Below are positions 52,838-60,859 of a stretch of DNA of 64,000 nucleotides, piece after piece. Source of the DNA: Acetobacteraceae bacterium (lineage in GTDB: Bacteria > Pseudomonadota > Alphaproteobacteria > Acetobacterales > Acetobacteraceae); NCBI GenBank assembly GCA_027451405.1, contig DAIDJM010000047.1, forward strand, positions 1-64,000, in the 5' to 3' direction. Below the pieces are notes generated by a model that made no database searches, was not told the DNA's origin, and saw only the letters and a program-made list of their open reading frames with translations. The position numbers and the translations under genes were made by a program. The number at the start of each line of letters is the position of its first letter. The stretch's first letter is position 1.

Positions 52838-52867
52838 GGGCGGGCGCCGCCAACCGGAGATTTCCCT

Positions 52868-53734
52868 GTGCGTATTCTTTTTCTGGGCGACGTGGTCGGG
52901 CGGACCGGCCGCGATGCGGTCGCCGCCCGGCTGCCGAAACTTCGCGCCGAGCTGGCGATCGACCTGGCCATCGTGAACGCCGAGAATGCGAGCCACGGGT
53001 TCGGGCTCGCGCCTGCCATGGCGGAGGCGCTCTTCGCCGCCGGGGCGGACGTGATCACGCTCGGCAACCATGCGTTCGATCGCAAGGAAATCATCGCCTA
53101 TATCGAGACCGAGAAGCGCCTGATCCGGCCGCTCAACTATCCGCCGGGAACGCCGGGGCAGGGCAGCACGGTCGTGACGCTCGCGGATGGCCGGCAGGCG
53201 CTCGTCCTGCAGGTGATGGGGCGGCTTTTCATGGAGCCGACCGACGATCCGTTCCGGCTGACCGCGGAACTGCTCGGGCGGCACCGGCTCGGCGGCACCG
53301 TGCAGGCGGCGGTGGCGGACATCCATGCGGAGGCGACCTCGGAGAAGATGGGGTTCGCGCACTCGTTCGACGGCAAGCTGTCGCTCGTGGTGGGGACCCA
53401 TACCCATGTGCCGACCGCGGACGCGCAGATCCTGCCGGGGGGGACCGGCTATCAGACCGATGCCGGGATGTGCGGCGACTATGACAGCGTGATCGGCATG
53501 GATAAGGGGGTCGCGGCGGCGCGGTTCTGGCGGAAGATGCCGGGGGAACGGCTGGCGCCGGCGGAGGGGGAGGCGACCGTCTGCGGCGTGTTCCTCGAGA
53601 CCGACGATTCGACGGGGCTCGCGCGGCGCATCGAGCCGCTCCGTGTGGGCGGGCGGCTGAAGGATGCCTCCGTGGGCCAGGGCGCCGCCTGGCCGCCGGT
53701 GCCCGAACCGGTGGCGCACCCGCTCGGGGCGTAG
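52868..53734 (+). CDS. YmdB-type metallophosphoesterase (TIGR00282 family)
   Basis: 288 aa, GTG start. Dimetal phosphoesterase: RILFLGDVVGRTGRDAV, VNAENASHGFGLAP, VITLGNHAFDRKE, VVGTHTHVPTADAQILPGGT and GYQTDAGMCGDYDSVIGMDK. Bacillus YmdB hydrolyses 2',3'-cyclic nucleotides and affects biofilm formation; the role in proteobacteria is not defined. Follows ygfA by 30 nt, likely the same operon. Confidence 0.92.
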   Translation: MRILFLGDVVGRTGRDAVAARLPKLRAELAIDLAIVNAENASHGFGLAPAMAEALFAAGADVITLGNHAFDRKEIIAYIETEKRLIRPLNYPPGTPGQGSTVVTLADGRQALVLQVMGRLFMEPTDDPFRLTAELLGRHRLGGTVQAAVADIHAEATSEKMGFAHSFDGKLSLVVGTHTHVPTADAQILPGGTGYQTDAGMCGDYDSVIGMDKGVAAARFWRKMPGERLAPAEGEATVCGVFLETDDSTGLARRIEPLRVGGRLKDASVGQGAAWPPVPEPVAHPLGA

Positions 53735-53751
53735 GCGCCGGCCCCCTTTAC

Positions 53752-53778
53752 TTGACGGGCCGGGGGTTTCGACATATT
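53752..53778 (+). promoter_or_regulatory. Putative rpmB promoter
   Basis: TTGACG (53752-53757), then CATATT (53773-53778) with a 15-nt spacer, or TATTGC with 17 nt, 25 nt before the rpmB start. The -35 is a good match, the -10 is weak. Confidence 0.35.
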
Positions 53779-53803
53779 GCGCGCGGCTTCCGAGGAGAGT
53801 GCG

Positions 53804-54106
53804 ATGTCCCGCCGCTGCGAAATCACCGGCAAGTCGGTGCTGACCGGCAACAATGTCAGCCACGCGAATAACAAGACGCGCCGGCGCTATCTGCCCAATC
53901 TGCAGGACACCTCGCTGATGTCCGAGGCGCTCGGCACGTCGGTGCGGCTGCGCGTGAGCACGCGGGCGCTGCGCACCATCGAGCATAATGGCGGGCTGGA
54001 CGCGTTCCTGACCTCGACGCCGGACCGTCGGCTGCCCGAGGAAGCGCGCGCGCTGAAGCGCCGCGTGGTGCGCGCCGCCGCCAAGCGCCAGGCCGCCGCA
54101 GGCTAG
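53804..54106 (+). CDS. rpmB: 50S ribosomal protein L28
   Basis: 100 aa. [55 protein letters not shown]: the L28 pattern, of normal alphaproteobacterial length with the C-terminal extension. The ATG follows CGAGGAGAGTGCG. Only the first Cys of the zinc-binding form is present, so this is the Cys-poor paralogue type. Confidence 0.97.
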   Translation: MSRRCEITGKSVLTGNNVSHANNKTRRRYLPNLQDTSLMSEALGTSVRLRVSTRALRTIEHNGGLDAFLTSTPDRRLPEEARALKRRVVRAAAKRQAAAG

Positions 54107-54113
54107 CTCGCCG

Positions 54114-54671
54114 ATGCCGCTCGGCGCTCCGGTGCCGCGCGAAAGGTTGCACCGGCGGGAAATCGCCATCGAAGGGTTTGCCCGCGACGACGGCAATATC
54201 GACGTCGAAGCGCACCTGACCGACGTCAAGGCCTACGATTTCGCGCGCGATGACGGCTCCATCCGTCATGCCGGCGAACCGCTGCACGATATGTGGATGC
54301 GGCTGACGGTCTCGCCGTCGCGCGAAATCCTCGCCTGCGAGGCGGCCATGGAGGCGACGCCCTATGCGCTCTGCCCCGGGGTCGCGCCGAATTTCGCGCG
54401 GCTCGCCGGGCTCAAGATCGAATCGGGGTTCGTCAGGCAGGCGCTCGCCCGGGTCGGCGGGACCGAAGGCTGCACGCATCTGCGCGAGCTGTTGCAGCAG
54501 ATGGGGACCGTGGCCTTCGCCACGCTCTATTCGCTGCGGCGGCGGCAGCAGGGCGGATCGCCGGCGGCGCCGGAGCGGGGGAGGCGGCCGGCGCTGCTGG
54601 ATAGCTGTTACGCCTACGATTCGCGTGGGCCGGTCGTGGCGCAGCAATTTCCGGACTGGTTCACCGGGTAG
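54114..54671 (+). CDS. DUF2889 family protein
   Basis: 185 aa. Matches DUF2889: PRERLHRREIAIEGFARDDG, IDVEAHLTDVKAYDF, LHDMWMRLTVSPSREILACE, and GCTHLRELLQQMGTVAFATL. Function unknown; cytosolic. 7 nt after rpmB, probably co-transcribed. Confidence 0.9.
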   Translation: MPLGAPVPRERLHRREIAIEGFARDDGNIDVEAHLTDVKAYDFARDDGSIRHAGEPLHDMWMRLTVSPSREILACEAAMEATPYALCPGVAPNFARLAGLKIESGFVRQALARVGGTEGCTHLRELLQQMGTVAFATLYSLRRRQQGGSPAAPERGRRPALLDSCYAYDSRGPVVAQQFPDWFTG

Positions 54672-54716
54672 TTTCGAAAACGTAACAAAATCGGCGTGCG
54701 GAAGGGACGGGCTCTC

Positions 54717-55355
54717 TCAGGCGATTTTTGGGGAGAGGGCGTCGAACTCGGGGTCGCCGCGGCGGGGTAGGGACGCGTAAGGGACGAGCCAGTCGTCGGG
54801 GGCCGGGGGCGCCGGGGGCTTGGGTACGGCGGGTTCGGCCGGCGCGGCGGCGGCCGGGGGTTGGCGGAGCGGCTCGGGCGGGGTGAGGCCCAAGGCGCGG
54901 CAGATGGGGCGGAGCAGGCGGGCGAAGCGGGCGGGCTCGGCCTCGAGCAGGGGGCGGAACTCGGGAGCGGCGAGCCTCGCTTCGAATTCGGCGATCACCG
55001 CCGCGCACTCAGGGATCTCGCGGGGGAACCAGCCGAAACCGTAGCGCAAAGGGGGAAGACGCTCCTCGTCGCGCTGGGCCGGCCTGCGGGGCCCGGTCTG
55101 GCTGCGGGGGCGAAGCGGACGAAGCCTGCCTGCCTCGGCGCGATGGGTGAACTCGAGAAATCGGTGGAGCCTGGCGTCGAGCCAGAACCAGGCAGCCGCC
55201 ATGCGGGCGAACCGGGCCTTGGTGTCGGAAGGGCGGGCGGCCTCGGACACGGCATCGGACAGCCGCCGGATGACGGCGAGGAAGGCGGCGACCAGGCTTG
55301 TGAGGTGCTTGGGGGGCACGGGTGGATGTATGGAACAAAAGAGGAACTTGGTCAA
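54717..55355 (-). CDS. Hypothetical Pro/Ala-rich protein
   Basis: About 200-212 aa. A helical N-terminal half (LVAAFLAVIRRLSDAVSEAA, MAAAWFWLDARLHRFLEF), then PRPLRPRSQTGPRRPAQRDE-type basic text and a Pro/Ala linker before DDWLVPYASLPRRGD. No family recognised. The first codon is TTG at 55355, without a ribosome-binding site; a GTG at 55319 is an alternative. Repeat copy G lies directly upstream. The coding potential looks real but is modest. Confidence 0.5.
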   Translation of the reverse strand: MTKFLFCSIHPPVPPKHLTSLVAAFLAVIRRLSDAVSEAARPSDTKARFARMAAAWFWLDARLHRFLEFTHRAEAGRLRPLRPRSQTGPRRPAQRDEERLPPLRYGFGWFPREIPECAAVIAEFEARLAAPEFRPLLEAEPARFARLLRPICRALGLTPPEPLRQPPAAAAPAEPAVPKPPAPPAPDDWLVPYASLPRRGDPEFDALSPKIA

Positions 55356-55370
55356 GGGGGCGTTTGGGTT

Positions 55371-55437
55371 GGGGCGTGCCTCCGGCGGCCCGGGCTCTGC
55401 CCGGGACCCGCTGGGGCCGGAAGGCCCCAGACCCCGG
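55371..55437 (+). repeat. Stop-anchored palindromic repeat, copy G
   Basis: GCGTGCCTCCGGCGGCC, hairpin CCCGGGC-TCT-GCCCGGG, then the core CTGGGGCC-GGAA-GGCCCCAG (55411-55430) and ACCCCGG. Lies upstream of the 55355 gene, in a divergent spacer, so this copy is not anchored on a visible stop codon. Confidence 0.75.
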
Positions 55438-55524
55438 TAGCCGAGCCGATGATCGACGTTGCGACAAAGGTTTCGATACGCCTACGCTGAATGTGGCGGG
55501 TTGAGGCTGACGGGAGGACAAGGG

Positions 55525-55941
55525 GTGGAGGGCGGGGCAGGTCAGGCGATCGCGCTCTGGCGGCTCTATCTGCTGCGCATCGTCTATGCGGTCATGGCTG
55601 GTGGAATTTTCGCGACATTTTGGCCCGATGTCTTGCATCACACACCGCAATTCGCCGCCGGCCAGGGGCTTCGCGCCAGCCTGCTTGCCGGGCTTGGCGT
55701 GATGGCGGCCCTTGGGGTGCGCTATCCGCTGGCAATGCTGCCGATCCTCATGTTCGAATTCCTCTGGAAAGCGATCTACCTGGCGGCTTTCGCACTGCCG
55801 CTGTGGCGTGGCGGGACAATGCCGGCGGATATGACGGCCGACATGCAGGCGGTGCTTTTCGTGGTGATTTTCGTTCCGTTCGTGCCATGGGACTACGTGT
55901 TCCGCCGCTTCGTGCTGGCGCATGGAGACCGTTGGCGTTAG
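55525..55941 (+). CDS. Small four-helix membrane protein
   Basis: 138 aa from GTG 55525, which is 7 nt after GGGAGG; TTG codons further upstream (55501, 55459) are in frame but have weaker sites. Four hydrophobic helices (YLLRIVYAVMAGGIFATFW, ASLLAGLGVMAALGVRY, LAMLPILMFEFLWKAIYL, AVLFVVIFVPFVPWDYVF). No family recognised. Its stop codon TAG is part of the first unit of the tandem palindromic repeat that follows. Confidence 0.65.
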   Translation: MEGGAGQAIALWRLYLLRIVYAVMAGGIFATFWPDVLHHTPQFAAGQGLRASLLAGLGVMAALGVRYPLAMLPILMFEFLWKAIYLAAFALPLWRGGTMPADMTADMQAVLFVVIFVPFVPWDYVFRRFVLAHGDRWR

Positions 55942-56065
55942 AGCAACATCACCCAGACCGGAAACGGTCTGGGTGGTAAAGTTGCTCGCGAGAACAACGA
56001 GTTAGAGCAACATCACCCAGACCGGAAACGGTCTGGGTGATAAAGTTGCTCGCCAAATCAAAGAG
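55938..56065. repeat. Tandem pair of 64-bp palindromic units
   Basis: Two head-to-tail units (55938-56001, 56002-56065). Each has nested arms GAGCAAC / GTTGCTC and ACCCAGACC-GGAAAC-GGTCTGGGT. The palindromic parts differ at one position (GGTAAA against GATAAA), and the spacers differ more. Lies between the convergent ends of the membrane-protein gene and the response-regulator gene. Confidence 0.85.
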
Positions 56066-56066
56066 C

Positions 56067-56111
56067 CTAGAGCGGGTTCACTCTGACGCAGTCAGAGGGA
56101 ACCCACTCTAG
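56067..56111. repeat. Long palindrome next to the tandem repeat
   Basis: CTAGAG-C-GGGTTC-ACT-CTGAC paired with GTCAG-AG-GGAACCC-A-CTCTAG around a GCA loop. An imperfect 45-bp hairpin that could terminate both convergent transcripts. A different sequence from the 64-bp units but similar in design. Confidence 0.75.
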
Positions 56112-56180
56112 GTGCGACCGAATGTCGCCTCCATGATGTCCGCTTCCGGTTTTCGGTTTCCGCTGAGCAGCTGACTTCGG

Positions 56181-56549
56181 CTACGAAACAATTCGCCCGA
56201 TCGCTTTGGTTACGACCCTCATATCGACCGGCTTTTCGCAGCGCACGATGTCGGCGAACTTTGGCCCCAGGCTGAGCGAATCGTAGCCCGTCACGAACAG
56301 GAACGGCACGCCTCGCTCGAGGAGGACGTCGGCCACCGGGTCGACCCTCTCGCCGCCGAGACTGACGTCGAGGATGGCGCCGTCCGGGCGGGCCTCGGTC
56401 CCGATGAGGTCCAGGGCGCGTTCGACCGAGGGGGCCGGCCCCACAACGACAGCGCCGGCGCCATCCAACTCGCGGCTGAGCTCGTTGGCGAGCATGTACT
56501 CATCCTCCACCACGAGTATGTGACAGCCCTTCAAGGTCCGCTCAGGCAT
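56181..56549 (-). CDS. Response regulator paired with the HWE kinase
   Basis: 122 aa, receiver only. HILVVEDEYMLANELSRELD, DGAILDVSLGGERVDPVAD (phosphoacceptor D61), FLFVTGYDS (T87) and CEKPVDM (K106). This short receiver type often sits beside HWE kinases in alphaproteobacteria. The ATG at 56549 overlaps the end of the kinase gene by 8 nt, so the two are co-expressed. No output domain; probably an intermediate of a phosphorelay. Confidence 0.92.
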   Translation of the reverse strand: MPERTLKGCHILVVEDEYMLANELSRELDGAGAVVVGPAPSVERALDLIGTEARPDGAILDVSLGGERVDPVADVLLERGVPFLFVTGYDSLSLGPKFADIVRCEKPVDMRVVTKAIGRIVS

Positions 56550-59472
56550 GGGGTGCTTCCTCCACCGCGGTCGCGGAAACCGGCAGACTGATCGTGCAGT
56601 GAACCCCGTCGGGGCCAAGCACATAGGATGTTCTTGCTGACAGTTGGTAAGGCAGGGCTCGCTCGATCAGTTCACGCCCCAGGCCGCCGCCGCGTGGCGC
56701 GTCTCCCACGGGCGGCGTTGCAACCCCGCTTTCACGCCAATCTATGTGCAGCCAGGGCTTGCCGCCGTCCCCTCCAGGGTCGAACCGCCAGCGGATGGAT
56801 AGGTGGCCCCCGGGTTGGGCGATGGCGCCATATTTCACCGCGTTGGTGGCCAGCTCGTGCAGCCCCATGGCCAGGGTCTGGACGGTCGAGGAGCGCAGAC
56901 GAATGCCAATCGGGCCGCTCAGGGTCACCTTGTCGGGGCCGCCGTCGATGGCGTCCATCTCGGCCTGGATCAGTTCGTCGAAAGTCACCCGGTCGTAGTC
57001 GTTCAGCCGCGAGAGCAGGCCCTGCACGCGCGCGAGCGAGGTGAGGCGGCCGCGGAAGCGGGTCTGGAAGTCGGCGAGATCGGCGCTGTTGCGGAGCGTT
57101 CTGTCCGCCAGAGATTGGATGACGCCGACAAGGTTGCGGGTGCGGTGCTGCAACTCCGCGACCAGAACCTGCTGCCGGCCCTGAAGCTCGCGCAGATCGT
57201 GGATATCCGTCGAGGTGCCGAGCCACTCGATGATGGCGCCGGCCTCGTTCCTGACCGGCGTGGCGCGGGTCTGAAACCAGCGATACGTGTCGGCGGACGC
57301 TTTGAAGACGCGATACTCCACCTCGAACCCGCCGGTTGCCATCGCGTGCGTCCACGCTTCCTCCGCCGCGGCGCGGTCATCGGGATGGAGCGCGTCAAGC
57401 CATCCTCTCTCGAGGCTTTCCGCCTCGTGCTGGCCCGTGAAATTCGTCCATTGCGGGCTCGACCAAGTCCACCTTCCGTCATCGACGGCGCGCCAGACGA
57501 GTTGCGGAATGCCTTCGACCAGAGTCTGCAACCGCGCCTCGGCTTCCCGGAGCGCTTGCTCGGCGAGCGTGCCTTCGTGGATGTCGACCGCCGCACCAAA
57601 CCAGCGAACGATTGCCCCCGTCTCGTCGCGCAGGGGAACGTGACGGACGAGATGCCAGCGCCAGCCGTCGCCAGCCTTGTGGATGCGGTGCCGCCGTTCG
57701 AGGGGCTCGCCGGAGGCGAAGGCGTGTTCGAACGCCGCACGTGTTCCCGGCCGGTCGTCGGCATGGATCGCGCGAAGCCAGCCGAAATTGCGGGCCTCCT
57801 CCTTCGTCTGGCCGGTGAAGGTCAGCCAGCGCTCGTTGAAGCTGATCTCCTGACCGTCGGGACTGACCGACCATAACAGCGCCGGAACCAGTTCGACCAT
57901 CAGACGCTGCCGCTCCTCGCTTTCACGCAGCGCCGCTTCGGTGCGCGTGCGCTCGATCAGATCCGCGATTTGGCGGGCGAGCACGTCGAACAAGGGGAAA
58001 TCGCCTGGCTCGGGCCGATGAGGGAGGCGCCAATGGGTGGAGATCATACCCAGCCGGCGGCCGCTCCGTGAGATCAGCGGCGTCGACTGGACCGCCCTCA
58101 AGCCGGAACGGCGAAATGCGGCGAGGTCCCCGGTCTCCGCGATCCGAGCGGCCGCCTCGACATCTTCGATGATGATTCGAGCATTGGCCTGAAGCGCCAG
58201 GCCGCATGCCGATGCCGAACCGGCGTCGACATATTTCCAGAACGCTTCGCTGTCAGAATGGAAGTTCCGCGAGGCCAGCAATCTCAGCGTCCGCCCGTCC
58301 TCCTCGAAGAGCTGAACGCTCGCGGCATCCGCGTGCATCACGTTGATGGTGGCGTCGAGAAGTCCGGTATAGAGGCCGTTCTGCCCGGGCTCAGGTTCCA
58401 GCTCGGTGCCTATTCGCTGAAGCTCGCGCGACGCCTGTAACTCCATGGCCACCTCGCGCCGGAGCTCCTCCTCACAGGCGCGGGCCGCGCCCAGCGCCGT
58501 CGCGACCTGCCGGGCGAGGAGATCGAGGAAGGTCCGATAGCTCTTCCCGAACACCAGCCTTGGACTGAGCCCTGCGATCAGGAAGCCCGCGACGCCCTCG
58601 CGCCCCGAATGGGCGAGCGGCAGCACGATGGCTCGTCGTGTCGGCTCCGGCCAGGCACTGTGGAACGCGCACAGGGAGGCCGGGAGCTCGTCCACGATCA
58701 CGGCTTGGCCGTCCGACAGCACGCTGGAAAATGGCCAGGGGGCGCCCGCACCCACATCCAAGACTATCTGCGCGGCGGCGCCGCTGGGATCGAATCCGCA
58801 ATGGCCTGAGAGCCTGGCGCTCTTCCGCGCCTCGTCGAGCCGATAGAGAAGCGCGAACGGCAGGTCGCGCGGAACGCTGCGCAGCACCCCAACAGCCGCG
58901 TCACAGGCGTCCTCGATCGTCTTCGCGCTCGCGGTCCGCTCGCCGAGTGCTGCCAGCGCCGACAGACGGCGGTCGGCGAGAACGCGCTCGGTCTCCTCCG
59001 TGCAGGCGCAGAACAGGCCGGCGATGGCGCCGGTCTCGTCGCGGATCGGGCTGCAGGAGACGGTGAAGTAGACCTCCTCGGGGAAGCCGTTCCGCGTCAT
59101 CACCATTTCCAGCTGCTCGCTCCAGGTGGAGAGGCCCTGGATCATCACCGCGTCGGCGAGCGCTCCGACGAATGGCCACGAATCTTCCCAGCAGATTGCT
59201 GCCGGCTGTCCGAGCCCCCAAGGGTGGCGCTGCCCGAGAACCGGCATGTAGGCGTCGTTGTACAGCTGGATGAGCTCGGGCCCCCACCAGACAAGCATGG
59301 GGTAGCGAGAGGAGAGCATGATTTCCACGGCGTAACGGAGACTGGCGGGCCATTCCGACCTCGGTCCAAGCGGTGTGGCGGCCCAGTCGAACGACGCCAT
59401 CCGCGCGCGCATGTCGCCGCCGTTGAGCAGGTCGAGGTAGGTTTCCTCGGAGGTCGGGCGTTTTTCGGACAT
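56542..59472 (-). CDS. Multi-sensor HWE-family histidine kinase
   Basis: 976 aa, soluble. Domains in order: a PAS-like domain (about 25-165, MLVWWGPELIQLYNDAYMPV), a GAF-like domain (about 170-340), a second GAF (about 355-515), a PAS (about 525-650, with PAC KAGDGWRWHLVRHVPLRDET), a further PAS (about 655-760) and the HWE kinase: ELQHRTRNLVGVIQSLA (H776), MGLHELATNAVKYGA, and DWRESG, the W-x-E of the family. It senses unknown signals in the cytoplasm, perhaps light or redox through PAS/GAF. Overlaps its response regulator gene. Confidence 0.93.
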   Translation of the reverse strand: MSEKRPTSEETYLDLLNGGDMRARMASFDWAATPLGPRSEWPASLRYAVEIMLSSRYPMLVWWGPELIQLYNDAYMPVLGQRHPWGLGQPAAICWEDSWPFVGALADAVMIQGLSTWSEQLEMVMTRNGFPEEVYFTVSCSPIRDETGAIAGLFCACTEETERVLADRRLSALAALGERTASAKTIEDACDAAVGVLRSVPRDLPFALLYRLDEARKSARLSGHCGFDPSGAAAQIVLDVGAGAPWPFSSVLSDGQAVIVDELPASLCAFHSAWPEPTRRAIVLPLAHSGREGVAGFLIAGLSPRLVFGKSYRTFLDLLARQVATALGAARACEEELRREVAMELQASRELQRIGTELEPEPGQNGLYTGLLDATINVMHADAASVQLFEEDGRTLRLLASRNFHSDSEAFWKYVDAGSASACGLALQANARIIIEDVEAAARIAETGDLAAFRRSGLRAVQSTPLISRSGRRLGMISTHWRLPHRPEPGDFPLFDVLARQIADLIERTRTEAALRESEERQRLMVELVPALLWSVSPDGQEISFNERWLTFTGQTKEEARNFGWLRAIHADDRPGTRAAFEHAFASGEPLERRHRIHKAGDGWRWHLVRHVPLRDETGAIVRWFGAAVDIHEGTLAEQALREAEARLQTLVEGIPQLVWRAVDDGRWTWSSPQWTNFTGQHEAESLERGWLDALHPDDRAAAEEAWTHAMATGGFEVEYRVFKASADTYRWFQTRATPVRNEAGAIIEWLGTSTDIHDLRELQGRQQVLVAELQHRTRNLVGVIQSLADRTLRNSADLADFQTRFRGRLTSLARVQGLLSRLNDYDRVTFDELIQAEMDAIDGGPDKVTLSGPIGIRLRSSTVQTLAMGLHELATNAVKYGAIAQPGGHLSIRWRFDPGGDGGKPWLHIDWRESGVATPPVGDAPRGGGLGRELIERALPYQLSARTSYVLGPDGVHCTISLPVSATAVEEAPHA

Positions 59473-60001
59473 GCGCTCTCCATCGACCGCGACGTCGCGT
59501 AAAGTCGTGCTTAGAACATGGACGATCGGATCGCCAGACTGGCGCTGCCGCCGGCGGGAGCCAGCACGCCATGAGCATCAAACGCTTGTCAGCGCTGGCG
59601 TGCGGACCACCCACAGTTGAGGTCCCGGCGGCAGAGGCGTTCGGCGTCATCACCGGGATCGACATCGCCGAGACGTTGTTCGCCGGTTTCTCCTCGAACG
59701 TCCGCTTCTCCCCGCATTTCCGTCATTCCTGGTATGGCAAGGAGAGGACGAGCGGCGGCCGTGGTCGCGCGAGAGCGGTTCCGCCGAGGCGGATCGCGCA
59801 ATTGCCGGGAATGAATCCGCCACGTCGCTCGACGGGCAACGGCGCCGAGCAGAGCGAGCTTCACCCATCGATGCAGCCGCCACCCTGGAGGGCCGCGGCG
59901 CTTCGCGTCTGGCGATGACGGTTCCATGATCTGGATCACGGCGCGCGGTGCAGGGGGGCGGCAGGATCGGGGGGCGGTGGGCGATCGGAGGGCTCTGGCC
60001 G
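59473..60001 (+). other. Long intergenic stretch between the HWE kinase and mlaA
   Basis: About 530 nt. No convincing gene: open frames on both strands lack a ribosome-binding site and recognisable protein. It should contain the promoters of the two divergent flanking genes. A near-perfect inverted pair, TCATTCCTGG (59723-59732) and CCGGGAATGA (59805-59814), bounds a 92-bp segment of GC-rich sequence, resembling a short degenerate intergenic element. Confidence 0.5.
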
Positions 60002-60766
60002 ATGCGCGGTGGGTGGTTGGCCGCGATGGTGATGGCGGGGTTGGTTGGCTGCGCGGCGCGGCCGCCGGCGGATGAGCCTGAGGCGGGGCGGGCTTATGAG
60101 GAGGCGCGGGATCCTTGGGAGCCGTTCAACCGGCTTCTTTATCGGGTGAACGATGCCGCGGATCGTGTCGCTGTCGTGCCGTTGGCGCGCGGTTACAATT
60201 GGCTGGTGCCGTCGCCGGTGCGCGGGGGTTTGCACAATTTCCTGCGGAACCTGGAGACGCCGGCGCTGCTGATGAACGACGTGGCGCAGGGCAAGCCGCG
60301 GCGCGCGGGCGATACGTTCATGCGGTTTCTGATCAATTCCAGTCTCGGTCTGTTCGGGCTGTTCGATGTGGCGGCGCGGCTCGGCTACCGGCGGCACGAG
60401 ACCGGGTTTGGGGTGACGCTGGCGCTGTGGGGCGTGCCGGAGGGGCCCTATTATTTCTCGCCGATCGTGGGGCCGAGCAGCTATCGCGCGATCGGCGGTT
60501 TCGTGATCGATACGGCTTCCGATCCGCTGATTTTCGTGCCGGGCGGGCTTGGGTTGCGCACGTTCGAGCAGGCGCGGTTCGGCACGGGGCTGCTCGATGG
60601 GCGGGCGCGGCATCTGCAGGATATCGAACGGGTAAGGAATGATGCGCTCGATCCCTACGCGACGTTGCGGAGCTTCTATCGGCAGTCGGTCGCGGCGCTG
60701 ATCGCGCAGACGCGGGAGGACCGGCGCGCGACGGTGCCGGATTGGTATTCGGCCGCGCGGCCGTGA
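60002..60766 (+). CDS. mlaA: MlaA (VacJ)-family lipoprotein
   Basis: 254 aa. Outer-membrane lipoprotein of the Mla system, which moves misplaced phospholipids from the outer leaflet back toward the inner membrane. Lipobox MVMAGLVGCAA, then RDPWEPFNRLLYRVNDAADR, VRGGLHNFLRNLETPALLMN, FLINSSLGLFGLFDVAARLG and LALWGVPEGPYYFSPIVGPS. The ATG at 60002 has GGAGG upstream and gives a normal lipoprotein signal; a GTG at 59948 is less likely. Other mla genes are not in the window. Confidence 0.94.
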   Translation: MRGGWLAAMVMAGLVGCAARPPADEPEAGRAYEEARDPWEPFNRLLYRVNDAADRVAVVPLARGYNWLVPSPVRGGLHNFLRNLETPALLMNDVAQGKPRRAGDTFMRFLINSSLGLFGLFDVAARLGYRRHETGFGVTLALWGVPEGPYYFSPIVGPSSYRAIGGFVIDTASDPLIFVPGGLGLRTFEQARFGTGLLDGRARHLQDIERVRNDALDPYATLRSFYRQSVAALIAQTREDRRATVPDWYSAARP

Positions 60767-60836
60767 CGGGGGGTGTCTCGGAGGGCAGAGGCTCCGCCTC
60801 TGCACTCCGCTGGGGCCGGAAGGCCCCAGACCCCAT
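60764..60836 (+). repeat. Stop-anchored palindromic repeat, copy H
   Basis: Begins at the TGA of mlaA: TGACGGGGGGTGTCTCGG, hairpin GCAGAGGC-TCC-GCCTCTGC (60785-60803), core CTGGGGCC-GGAA-GGCCCCAG (60810-60829), ACCCCAT. Between the convergent ends of mlaA and the GT4 gene. Confidence 0.85.
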
Positions 60837-60859
60837 TTCTTCAGAGCAGCGGGCTCGCC

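Noticed and set aside
55938-56111. CRISPR-like array
   Set aside because: Only two repeat units, strongly self-complementary over their whole length, no unique spacers of regular size and no cas genes.
59571-59918. Small genes in the kinase-mlaA spacer on either strand
   Set aside because: Arg/Pro/Ser-rich frames without initiation signals or conserved features; both strands are open because of base composition.
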